From contig CALXFT010000016.1 of NCBI GenBank assembly GCA_944387635.1, positions 1 to 40,348 on the forward strand: DNA of 40,348 bases. The letters are read 5' to 3'. How positions within the stretch are numbered: the stretch's first letter is position 1; each line of letters starts with the position of its first letter. The notes under the pieces were generated by a model. It worked only from the letters and a program-made list of their open reading frames with translations, was not told the origin of the DNA and did not search any database. This DNA comes from an uncultured Oscillospiraceae bacterium (GTDB lineage Bacteria; Bacillota; Clostridia; Oscillospirales; Oscillospiraceae). Positions 33,143-40,348 of this stretch are shown one piece after another. Made by a program: the position numbers and the translations under genes.

Positions 33143-34054
33143 ATGCGCATAGTTTTTATGGGCACGCCGGACATCGCGGCGACTTGCCTGGAAAAAATCC
33201 TTGCCGACGGCTTTGAGGTCGTGGGCGTGTATACCCAGCCGGACCGGCCCAAGGGGCGGGGAATGAAGACCGCCCAGTCTCCCGTGAAGCAGATCGCCCT
33301 GCGGGAGAATATCCCGGTCTTCCAGCCGGAGAACTTCCGTCAGCCGGAGACCGTGGAGCAGCTGCGCGCTCTGGAGCCGGATCTCTGCGCGGTTGTGGCA
33401 TACGGACGGATTCTGCCCCAGTCGGTGCTGGACGTGCCGAAGAAGGGCTGCATTAACATCCACGCCAGCATTCTGCCCAAGTATCGGGGCTCTGCCCCCT
33501 ATCAGTGGGCGGTGCTGAACGGGGAGAAGGAGACCGGCGTCACGGCCATGTACCTGTGCCGGGAGATGGACGCCGGCGATATCATTGACGTTTCCAGAAC
33601 CCCCATTGAAGAAAATGAGACCGCCGGTCAGCTGCTGGACCGTCTGGCTGTGCTGGGGGCGGATCTTTTGAGCAAGACCCTGGCCCGGTTCCGGGACGGG
33701 GAGGTGACCGCCGAGCCCCAGGATTCCGCCCAGGCCACTTACGCGCCGATACTGGACAAGTCCATGAGCCCCATCGACTGGAGCAAGACCGCCCGGCAGA
33801 TTCACGACCATGTCCGGGGCATGCACCCATGGCCGGTGGCCACCATGGAACTGCGGGGCAAGACCTTTAAGGTCCATGAGACCCGGGTGGTGGAGGGGTC
33901 CGGCAGCCCCGGCCAGATCCTGGGCCTGACCAAGACCGGACTGCGGATCGCCTGCGGCGAAGGGGCCGTGGAGATCCGGTCCCTACAGGCCGAAGGCGGC
34001 AAGCGAATGGCGGCGCCCGACTATTTCCGGGGACATCCCCTGGAGGACCAATGA
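33143..34054 (+). CDS. fmt: methionyl-tRNA formyltransferase
   Basis: Fmt formylates Met-tRNA on initiator tRNA using 10-formyl-THF. The product is 303 residues. Motifs: MRIVFMGTPDIAATCLEKIL, GRGMKTAQSPVKQIA, the catalytic pocket NIHASILPKYRGSAPYQWA (Asn, His) and the C-terminal barrel. The start is ATG 33143, preceded by AAAGGAGG; earlier in-frame codons lie within the def gene. It overlaps rsmB by ATGA. Confidence 0.96.
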   Translation: MRIVFMGTPDIAATCLEKILADGFEVVGVYTQPDRPKGRGMKTAQSPVKQIALRENIPVFQPENFRQPETVEQLRALEPDLCAVVAYGRILPQSVLDVPKKGCINIHASILPKYRGSAPYQWAVLNGEKETGVTAMYLCREMDAGDIIDVSRTPIEENETAGQLLDRLAVLGADLLSKTLARFRDGEVTAEPQDSAQATYAPILDKSMSPIDWSKTARQIHDHVRGMHPWPVATMELRGKTFKVHETRVVEGSGSPGQILGLTKTGLRIACGEGAVEIRSLQAEGGKRMAAPDYFRGHPLEDQ

Positions 34055-35364
34055 GCGCCCGGAAGACAGCGCTGAACGTGCTCATGGCCTGCCGGAAAAG
34101 CGGAGGCTGGTCCAACGGTGTACTCAAGGAGTACATCCGGCGGGACCGGCTGGACAGCCGGGACGCGGCTCTGGCCACCCGGCTGTGCTACGGGGTCCTG
34201 CAGAACCGGAACAAGCTGGACTTCTATCTGAAGCAGCTGCTGACCGGGAAACCGCGGGATCTGCACCCGGTGGTCCGGGACATCCTGCACCTGGGACTGT
34301 ACCAGCTGTATGAGATGGACAAGATCCCGGACAGCGCCGCGGTGAACGAATCGGTAAACCTGGCGAAAAAATACAGCAAAAATCCCCGTGCGGCCTCTTT
34401 GGTCAACGGCGTCCTGCGCAGCGCGGTCCGTAGCCGGGGAAAGCTGGAGCAGCCGCGGTCCTATGCCGACCGCTACAGCCACCCGGAGCCGTTGATCCGT
34501 CTGCTGAAGGACAATCTTCCCAAGGGAAAGCTGGAGCCCATGCTCATCGCCGACAACCAGGCTCCCCAGACCACCATTCAGGTCAACACCCTGCGCGTCA
34601 GCACGGAGGACCTGACCGCCCGGCTGGAGCGGGAGGGTGTCCAGACCCAGCCCCACAGCTGGATGCCGGACTGCCTGACCCTGTCCGGCACCGGGAATCT
34701 GGAACAGCTGCCCTCTTTCCGAGAGGGACTGTACTATGTCCAGGACCCCGCCGCCAGACTCAGCGTCCTGTGCGCTCAGCTTCCTCAGGCGGATGTCCGG
34801 ATTCTGGACTGCTGTTCCGCGCCCGGCGGCAAGAGCTTCGCCGCGGCCATAGCAACGGGGGGACAGGGGAGAATCACCTCCTGCGACGTCTACCCCCATA
34901 AGATCAGGCTCATAGAGGCCGGAGCTGCCCGCCTGGGCCTTTCCAACATTCAGACCCGGCAGCAGGACGCTGCTCAGCCGGTGGCGGAGTGGGCCGGGGC
35001 CATGGACGCGGTGATTGCCGACGTACCCTGCTCCGGACTGGGGATCATCCGGAAAAAACCGGATATCCGATACAAGAATCCGGAGGAAACCCGGGACCTT
35101 CCCCTTCTGCAAAAGGCGATCCTGGACAACCAGGCAAACTATGTCAAGCCCGGCGGGATTCTGATCTACTCCACCTGTACGGTGCTGAAGCGGGAAAACG
35201 AGGAAGTGGCGCGGACTTTTCTGGCGGACCACCCCCAATTCCGGCCGGAGCCTTTGCCGCTGCCGGACATCTTTCCGAACAATGAAACGGGGATGCTGAC
35301 CCTGTTCCCGGGAGAATACGACACGGACGGATTCTTTATCTGCCGGATGCGGAGGGAATTATGA
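34051..35364 (+). CDS. rsmB: 16S rRNA m5C967 methyltransferase RsmB
   Basis: RsmB methylates C967 of 16S rRNA using SAM. The product is 437 residues. An N-terminal NusB-like RNA-binding domain (ALNVLMACRKSGGWSNGVLK) leads to the RsmB/NOP2 methyltransferase domain. There VLDCCSAPGGKS is the SAM motif, DVPCSGLGIIRKKPDIR is motif IV with Cys, and YSTCTVLKREN is motif VI with the nucleophilic Cys. It overlaps fmt and rlmN by 4 bases each. Confidence 0.95.
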   Translation: MSARKTALNVLMACRKSGGWSNGVLKEYIRRDRLDSRDAALATRLCYGVLQNRNKLDFYLKQLLTGKPRDLHPVVRDILHLGLYQLYEMDKIPDSAAVNESVNLAKKYSKNPRAASLVNGVLRSAVRSRGKLEQPRSYADRYSHPEPLIRLLKDNLPKGKLEPMLIADNQAPQTTIQVNTLRVSTEDLTARLEREGVQTQPHSWMPDCLTLSGTGNLEQLPSFREGLYYVQDPAARLSVLCAQLPQADVRILDCCSAPGGKSFAAAIATGGQGRITSCDVYPHKIRLIEAGAARLGLSNIQTRQQDAAQPVAEWAGAMDAVIADVPCSGLGIIRKKPDIRYKNPEETRDLPLLQKAILDNQANYVKPGGILIYSTCTVLKRENEEVARTFLADHPQFRPEPLPLPDIFPNNETGMLTLFPGEYDTDGFFICRMRREL

Positions 35365-36389
35365 ACCTGAAATCCATGACCCTGCCGGAAATGGGGCAGC
35401 TGCTGGGGTCCTTGGGACAGCCGGCCTTCCGGGCCAAACAGGTCTATACCTGGCTGCACAAGGGCGCGCGCTCCTACGACGAGATGACGAACCTGCCCAA
35501 GTCCCTGCGGGACACACTGGCGCGGGACTATCCCATTCAGGCGCCCAAGGTGGTGCGCAGGCAGGAATCCGGGAAGGACGGCACCATTAAATATCTGTGG
35601 GAGCTGTCCGACGGCAACTGTGTGGAGACCGTGCTTATGCGCTATCACTACGGCAACACCGTATGTATTTCCACGGAGGTGGGCTGCCGAATGGGCTGCG
35701 CTTTCTGCGCCTCCACCCTGGGCGGTCTGGTCCGGCGGCTGGAGCCTTATGAAATGCTGGATCAGGTCCTGTTCACCCAGGTGGATTCGGGACAGAAGAT
35801 CTCTCACATTGTCCTGATGGGCATCGGAGAGCCTCTGGACAATTTTGACAACGTCATGCGCTTCCTGGAACTGGTGAACAGTCCCGAGGGCATGAACATC
35901 TCCATGCGCCACATCAGCCTGTCCACCTGCGGCCTGGTGCCGAAGATCGACGAGCTGGCCAAGCGGAAGCTTCAGCTGACTCTGTCGGTCTCCCTCCATG
36001 CCCCCAACGACCGGACGCGGGATCAGATCATGCCGGTGAATAAGGCCTATCCTACGGAAGAGCTGCTGGCGGCCTGCCGCCGGTACTACCAGGCTACGAA
36101 CCGGCGCATTTCCTTTGAATATGCCATGATCCAGGGGGTCAACGATTCCCGGGAGGACGCTTTGGAGCTGCTGCGGCGGCTCAAGGGTCTGCCTGCCCAC
36201 TTCAATCTGATCCCGCTGAACCATGTGGAGGAGAGTCCTCTGAAACCCAGCACCCGGGCCGCGGTGGCGGCGTTTCAAAAGACTCTGGAAGACGGCGGCG
36301 TCACCGCCACGGTCCGGCGGACCTTGGGCGGAGACATCGACGCGTCCTGCGGCCAGCTGCGCCGCAAATACCATAAAGAGAGTACTTAA
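35361..36389 (+). CDS. rlmN: dual-specificity 23S rRNA/tRNA adenine C2 methyltransferase RlmN
   Basis: RlmN is a radical-SAM enzyme methylating A2503 of 23S rRNA and A37 of some tRNAs. The product is 342 residues. The 4Fe-4S cysteines are C109, C113 and C116 in VGCRMGCAFC. The methyl-carrying cysteine of the family is represented by Cys330 in DIDASCGQL. N-terminal helical RNA-binding region LPEMGQLLGSLGQPAFRAKQ. The start overlaps the rsmB stop. Confidence 0.96.
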   Translation: MNLKSMTLPEMGQLLGSLGQPAFRAKQVYTWLHKGARSYDEMTNLPKSLRDTLARDYPIQAPKVVRRQESGKDGTIKYLWELSDGNCVETVLMRYHYGNTVCISTEVGCRMGCAFCASTLGGLVRRLEPYEMLDQVLFTQVDSGQKISHIVLMGIGEPLDNFDNVMRFLELVNSPEGMNISMRHISLSTCGLVPKIDELAKRKLQLTLSVSLHAPNDRTRDQIMPVNKAYPTEELLAACRRYYQATNRRISFEYAMIQGVNDSREDALELLRRLKGLPAHFNLIPLNHVEESPLKPSTRAAVAAFQKTLEDGGVTATVRRTLGGDIDASCGQLRRKYHKEST

Positions 36390-36406
36390 CCGAGAGGAGC
36401 CACTTT

Positions 36407-37138
36407 ATGCAGAGCTGGGGATTGACGGATCCGGGCAATGTGCGAAAACAGAATCAGGATGCCTTCCAGATCGTGAAGCTGGACCGAAGCGCGCTGTTGT
36501 GCGTGGTATGCGACGGTATGGGCGGCGCGAAATCCGGGAACATTGCCAGTACCTTGGCTGTGGAGGTCTTCACAGAGGAGATCCGGCGCTGCTGGAAGAG
36601 TTCCATGGATTCCGATCAGATCGATCAGATGCTGCGAAGCGCCGTAAAGCTGGCAAACTTCACGGTTTTTGATCAGGCGGTCCAATTCCCGGAGTTTGAG
36701 GGAATGGGAACCACCCTGGTGGCGGTTCTGGTACGGGGGAAAAGCGCCACCGTAGTGAACGTGGGCGACAGCCGGGCCTACGCCATCAGCCGCAGCGGCA
36801 TCCAGCAGATCACCAAGGATCACTCTCTGGTCCAGCTCATGGTGGACCGAGGGGAGCTGACGCCGGAGGTGGCGAAGACATATCCCGGCAAAAATTACAT
36901 CACCCGTGCCATTGGCACCGAGCCGCTGGTCCTTTGTGACGTTTTCCATCGCGCTGTCAGCCGCGGAGATTTTCTGCTGCTGTGCACCGACGGATTGAGC
37001 AACGTCATGGACGACCAGGAGATCCTGTTCGAGGTGGTCCACGGCGTCAATAAGCAGCACTGCTGCAAGCGGCTTCTGAACATAGCAAAAAATCGCGGCG
37101 CGCCGGACAACGTGACCAGTGTTCTGGTTCTGATTTAA
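36407..37138 (+). CDS. prpC: PP2C-type serine/threonine phosphatase
   Basis: PrpC (Stp) removes phosphate from Ser/Thr and antagonises the kinase encoded next. The product is 243 residues. PPM-family motifs: TDPGNVRKQNQDAF, CDGMGGAKSGN (metal-binding Asp), GMGTTLVAVLV, NVGDSRAYAISR and TDGLSNVMDDQEI, then NRGAPDNVTSVLVLI-type C-terminus (NVT). The ATG at 36407 follows GAGAGGAG. The kinase gene lies 30 bases downstream, as in nearly all Firmicutes. Confidence 0.95.
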   Translation: MQSWGLTDPGNVRKQNQDAFQIVKLDRSALLCVVCDGMGGAKSGNIASTLAVEVFTEEIRRCWKSSMDSDQIDQMLRSAVKLANFTVFDQAVQFPEFEGMGTTLVAVLVRGKSATVVNVGDSRAYAISRSGIQQITKDHSLVQLMVDRGELTPEVAKTYPGKNYITRAIGTEPLVLCDVFHRAVSRGDFLLLCTDGLSNVMDDQEILFEVVHGVNKQHCCKRLLNIAKNRGAPDNVTSVLVLI

Positions 37139-37168
37139 GCAAAGCGGCGAAAGGAGCAAATCTGGTAT

Positions 37169-39289
37169 ATGGATCAATATATTGGACGGCTGCTGGATAA
37201 TCGGTACGAGATCCTGGAGCTTATCGGTACCGGCGGCATGGCCTATGTATATAAAGCCCGGTGCCATCGGTTGAACCGGCTGGTAGCCATTAAAATACTG
37301 AAAGATGAATATGCCTGCGACGAGGAGTTCCGCCGCCGGTTCCATGCCGAGGGCGAGGCGGTGGCCATGCTGAGCCATCCCAACATCGTGCAGGTTTACG
37401 ACGTATCCTCCTCGGACAATGCCAACTTCATTGTCATGGAGCTCATTGACGGCATATCTCTGAAGCAGTACATGGAGAAAAAGGGTGTTCTGAACTGGAA
37501 AGAGACCCTTCACTTCGCCATGCAGATCGCCAAGGGCCTGGAGCACGCCCACGGCCGGGGCATCGTCCACCGGGACATCAAGCCCCACAATGTGATGGTG
37601 CTGAAAAACGGCTCCGTAAAGGTCATGGACTTCGGCATTGCCCGGGTCATGAACAAGAGCAACACCCTGACCAAGGAGGCCCTTGGCTCCGTACACTATA
37701 TTTCCCCGGAGCAGGCTAAGGGCGGCCATACGGACAACCGGTCCGACATCTACTCCCTCAGCGTGGTCATGTATGAGATGAGCACCGGACGGCCTCCCTA
37801 TGACGGGGAGTCGGCGGTGGGCGTGGCCATTCAGCACATCAACGGCGGAGCCCCTATGCCCTCCACTCTCAATCCCAACATCCCCGGGGGCCTGGAGCAG
37901 ATCATTATGAAGGGCATGGCCCTGGACGTGCGGGACCGATACGCTTCCGCCACGCAGATGCTTCAGGATATGGAGGAGTTCCGGAAGAACCCGGCTATCC
38001 TATTTGACTATCACACAGCCCTGGACGACGCGACCCGGGTGATCCCCACGGCGTCCGCACCCAAGACTACGGCGGAAAAGAAGGTCCAGGCCAAAACCGG
38101 CGGCGTTCGCGCCACCACGGACAGTGTCCGCCTGCGTACCGGGGGCCAGGAGCAGCCGGTCAAGCGGACTCCTGCCGCCGCGTCCGGGGGAACGGAGCGC
38201 TCAAAGCCGGCTCAGCGCCGTAGCCAGGAGCGAAAAAAGACCCAGGAGCGGAGCCTGGAGCAGAAAAAACGGGAGGAAGAGCGCAGCCGGGTGGCCACCA
38301 CGGCCATTGTGATCTGCAGCGCGGTGGCGGTGACTGCCATCATCATCTTCCTGGTGGCCCTGTTCAACGGTGTGCTTCTGAACCGGGAGAAGGATCTGGT
38401 GGATGTGCCTTATCTGGAGGGACAGATGTACAGCGACGCGCTGTCTGAGAAGTATGAGGAGTTCAACATCCGGCTCCAGCCCCAGCAGTACAGCGACGTC
38501 TATGCGGAGGGGCAGATCATGACCCAGGCCCCTGTGGGCGGCAGCAAGGTCCAGAAGGGATCGGACCTCTGGATCACGGTCAGCATGGGCACAGAGCCGC
38601 CGGTGACCCTGATGGACAACCTCATTGACCTGGATGCCGAGCAGGCCCAGGCCGCTCTGGAGGAACAGGGCTATCGGGTGTATATCCGGCCGGAGGTCAG
38701 CGAGGTCTTTGCCACCGGTCAGGTGATCCGCACGGATCCGGCCTACGGCGAGGAGCTGACCGCCGGTCAGGCGGTGTATCTGTTCGTCAGCAGCGGCCCG
38801 GATGTGCAGCAGGAGGCCATGCCCGACGTCCTCGGCCTGGAGGTGGAGGCCGCGAAGCGGCTGCTGTCCCAGCTGGGCTTTACCAATGTTCGGGTAGAAC
38901 CCACGGAGAGCTCCAAGCCTTTGGACGAGGTGGTGTACCAGTCCGTGGAGAAGGATAAGCTCATAGATGTAACCGATGAGATCATCATCCACTACTCCAC
39001 CGGTCCTGCCGAGACCACCGTCCCGCCTACGGAACTGACGGAGCCTCAGGAACCCACCGAGGAGCAGGAGGTCACTATGCAGGTGCAGTTCAACGTGCCT
39101 GTGCGGGACTATGACTACACCCTGGACATCTGCGAGCAGGGCAGCACGGTAATCGTTGCCTCCCAGCTGATTCTGGCGGGCAGCACCACGGCTCTGGTGA
39201 CCCTGACGGGATCGGGGACCGTCGTCTTCGACCTGTATGTGGACGGCAGTCTGGAGTCCCAGGTGGAGGTGCCCTTTATCCATGGCTGA
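37169..39289 (+). CDS. prkC: PASTA-domain serine/threonine protein kinase
   Basis: PrkC (Stk/PknB family) senses wall fragments and lipid II and phosphorylates proteins in growth and wall control. The product is 706 residues. The kinase domain has the Gly loop IGTGGMAYVYKA, Lys42, HRD at 134-136 and DFG at 154-156, with an activation segment ending SVHYISPEQAKGG. A basic, disordered linker (about 290-375) leads to one membrane segment (about 377-402). Three PASTA domains follow (about 410-475, 476-544, 545-613). After a Pro/Glu-rich linker there is a C-terminal beta-rich domain (about 630-706) outside the PASTA set. Its stop overlaps rsgA by 8 bases. Confidence 0.95.
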   Translation: MDQYIGRLLDNRYEILELIGTGGMAYVYKARCHRLNRLVAIKILKDEYACDEEFRRRFHAEGEAVAMLSHPNIVQVYDVSSSDNANFIVMELIDGISLKQYMEKKGVLNWKETLHFAMQIAKGLEHAHGRGIVHRDIKPHNVMVLKNGSVKVMDFGIARVMNKSNTLTKEALGSVHYISPEQAKGGHTDNRSDIYSLSVVMYEMSTGRPPYDGESAVGVAIQHINGGAPMPSTLNPNIPGGLEQIIMKGMALDVRDRYASATQMLQDMEEFRKNPAILFDYHTALDDATRVIPTASAPKTTAEKKVQAKTGGVRATTDSVRLRTGGQEQPVKRTPAAASGGTERSKPAQRRSQERKKTQERSLEQKKREEERSRVATTAIVICSAVAVTAIIIFLVALFNGVLLNREKDLVDVPYLEGQMYSDALSEKYEEFNIRLQPQQYSDVYAEGQIMTQAPVGGSKVQKGSDLWITVSMGTEPPVTLMDNLIDLDAEQAQAALEEQGYRVYIRPEVSEVFATGQVIRTDPAYGEELTAGQAVYLFVSSGPDVQQEAMPDVLGLEVEAAKRLLSQLGFTNVRVEPTESSKPLDEVVYQSVEKDKLIDVTDEIIIHYSTGPAETTVPPTELTEPQEPTEEQEVTMQVQFNVPVRDYDYTLDICEQGSTVIVASQLILAGSTTALVTLTGSGTVVFDLYVDGSLESQVEVPFIHG

Positions 39290-40169
39290 GCGGGCGCAGG
39301 GACGGATTCTTCGGGCCATCAGCGGCTTTTATGAAGTGCAGACCCCCCAGGGAACGGTCACCTGTCGGGCAAGAGGGATCCTGAGAAAAGAGGGAAGCGC
39401 GCCTCTGACCGGAGACATGGTGCAGATCACCATAGAGAAGGGGAAGGGAATGGTGGAAAAGATCCTGCCCCGGAAAAACCGCTTTATCCGCCCCGCTGTG
39501 GCCAATATCGACGCCCTGGTGATCTTTGCAGCCAACGCCAATCCCGTCACCGATCCCTATCTCATCGACCGGGTCGCCGCCATCGCCGGAGATCAGGAGG
39601 TGCCGGTTTACCTGTGCGTCAACAAGTGCGACCTGGATCCGGGGCAGCGTCTGGTGAAGATCTACGAAAACGCCGGCTTTACGGTGATTCGCACCAGCGC
39701 CGAGACCGGCGAGGGGGTGGAGCGGCTTCGGCAGCTGCTGGAGGGAAAGCTCACGGCCTTTACCGGCAACTCCGGCGTTGGAAAGAGCAGCATCCTCAAC
39801 AAGCTCTGCCCGGAGCTGGCGCTGCCCACCGCAGAGGTCTCCGAGAAGCTGGGGCGGGGCAGGCACACCACCCGCCATGTGGAGCTGTACTGCCTGGGGG
39901 AGAACACTTACGTGGCGGATACGCCCGGTTTTTCCGCCTTCGATACGGATCAGATGGATGTGATTCTGAAGGAGAACTTACAGTACGCGTTCCCGGATTT
40001 CGGCCCGTACATCGGCAAGTGCCGGTTTGACGACTGCTCCCACCGCCGGGAGCCGGACTGCGCCGTCCGCGAGGCCTGGGAAGCGGGGCTGATCGAGAAG
40101 ACCCGCTACGACAGCTATCTGCGGCTGTACGAAAAGGCCAGCCAGATCAAGCAGTGGGAATTGAAATAA
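39282..40169 (+). CDS. rsgA: ribosome small subunit-dependent GTPase RsgA
   Basis: RsgA is a circularly permuted GTPase that checks 30S maturation. The product is 295 residues. An N-terminal OB-fold (GRILRAISGFYEVQT, GDMVQITI) precedes a GTPase core in permuted order: NKCD (G4), then TGNSGVGKSSILN (G1) and DTPGFS (G3). The C-terminal zinc site is CRFDDCSHRREPDCAV, with Cys and His ligands. The ATG at 39282 lies inside the end of prkC. It closes the operon, followed by a terminator. rpe, usually next, is not present before the window ends. Confidence 0.96.
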   Translation: MAERAQGRILRAISGFYEVQTPQGTVTCRARGILRKEGSAPLTGDMVQITIEKGKGMVEKILPRKNRFIRPAVANIDALVIFAANANPVTDPYLIDRVAAIAGDQEVPVYLCVNKCDLDPGQRLVKIYENAGFTVIRTSAETGEGVERLRQLLEGKLTAFTGNSGVGKSSILNKLCPELALPTAEVSEKLGRGRHTTRHVELYCLGENTYVADTPGFSAFDTDQMDVILKENLQYAFPDFGPYIGKCRFDDCSHRREPDCAVREAWEAGLIEKTRYDSYLRLYEKASQIKQWELK

Positions 40170-40176
40170 ACAGACG

Positions 40177-40207
40177 GAAGGGCCCTTCGACAGGGTCCTT
40201 CTTTTTT
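40177..40207 (+). terminator. terminator at the end of the cdaA-rsgA operon
   Basis: GAAGGGCCC (40177-40185) pairs with GGGTCCTTC (40193-40201), with one G-U pair, followed by six T. The remaining 140 bases to the window edge show no gene. Confidence 0.9.
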
Positions 40208-40348
40208 CGGCAGCGCCGCGAGGAGGAAAGCGGCGGGAGCCGGACGCAGGACCTTCCAATGATGGATGTAACCTAAATTCTCCCCAAATTATCCTTCTCT
40301 CCCAAAAAAGTTTGAAAAACAAGCCGTATTTCAAAAAATCAGCGAAAA

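Noticed and set aside
1..40348. CRISPR arrays, tRNA or rRNA genes
   Set aside because: No regularly spaced direct repeats, cloverleaf-like sequences or rRNA conserved segments were seen on reading both strands.

Overview
The window looks like chromosomal DNA from a fairly GC-rich member of the Clostridia, most probably an Oscillospiraceae-type gut anaerobe. This rests on the rpsL-rpsG-fusA-tuf order, strong AGGAGG ribosome binding sites, TTGNNN-17-TATAAT promoters, LtaS-like enzymes, a PrpC/PrkC PASTA pair and a c-di-AMP synthase operon. The genus assignment is inference; no database was searched.

Left part (1-13.2 kb, nearly all plus strand): the end of rpsL, then rpsG, fusA and tuf, with tuf having its own promoter. 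A DUF1538 membrane protein follows with two divergent P-II-like proteins. The RNase P RNA gene lies on the minus strand and diverges from murD-ispD-ispF (peptidoglycan and MEP isoprenoid synthesis). A three-gene ECF sigma factor unit comes next: sigma factor, single-pass membrane protein (probable anti-sigma factor) and lipoprotein.

Middle part (13.2-23.8 kb, mostly minus strand, more accessory in character): two LTA-synthase-like membrane phosphoglycerol transferases are transcribed divergently from a shared intergenic region. Next to them is a minus-strand operon encoding a leucine-rich-repeat lipoprotein, a small membrane-anchored protein, a phosphodiester glycosidase lipoprotein and an Lgt-like membrane protein. 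All four enzyme-like proteins point to chemistry on phosphatidylglycerol, phosphoglycerol or phosphodiester substrates at the outer face of the membrane. This is the best candidate for an undescribed system in the window. A decayed IS1380-like transposase fragment and a PfkB sugar kinase border the region.

Right part (24.0-40.2 kb, plus strand): a DUF3343 (Se/S carrier-like) and cysteine desulfurase-like pair precede a very long housekeeping operon. Its order is cdaA, cdaR, rseC-like, yicC, remA, gmk, rpoZ, priA, def, fmt, rsmB, rlmN, prpC, prkC, rsgA. It begins at a strong promoter at 25424-25452 and ends at a terminator at 40177-40207. Many junctions overlap by 4 to 23 bases, which implies translational coupling. 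The order from yicC to rsgA resembles the Bacillus operon, but coaBC is absent between rpoZ and priA, and the c-di-AMP genes sit at the front. No tRNA, rRNA or CRISPR array was seen.
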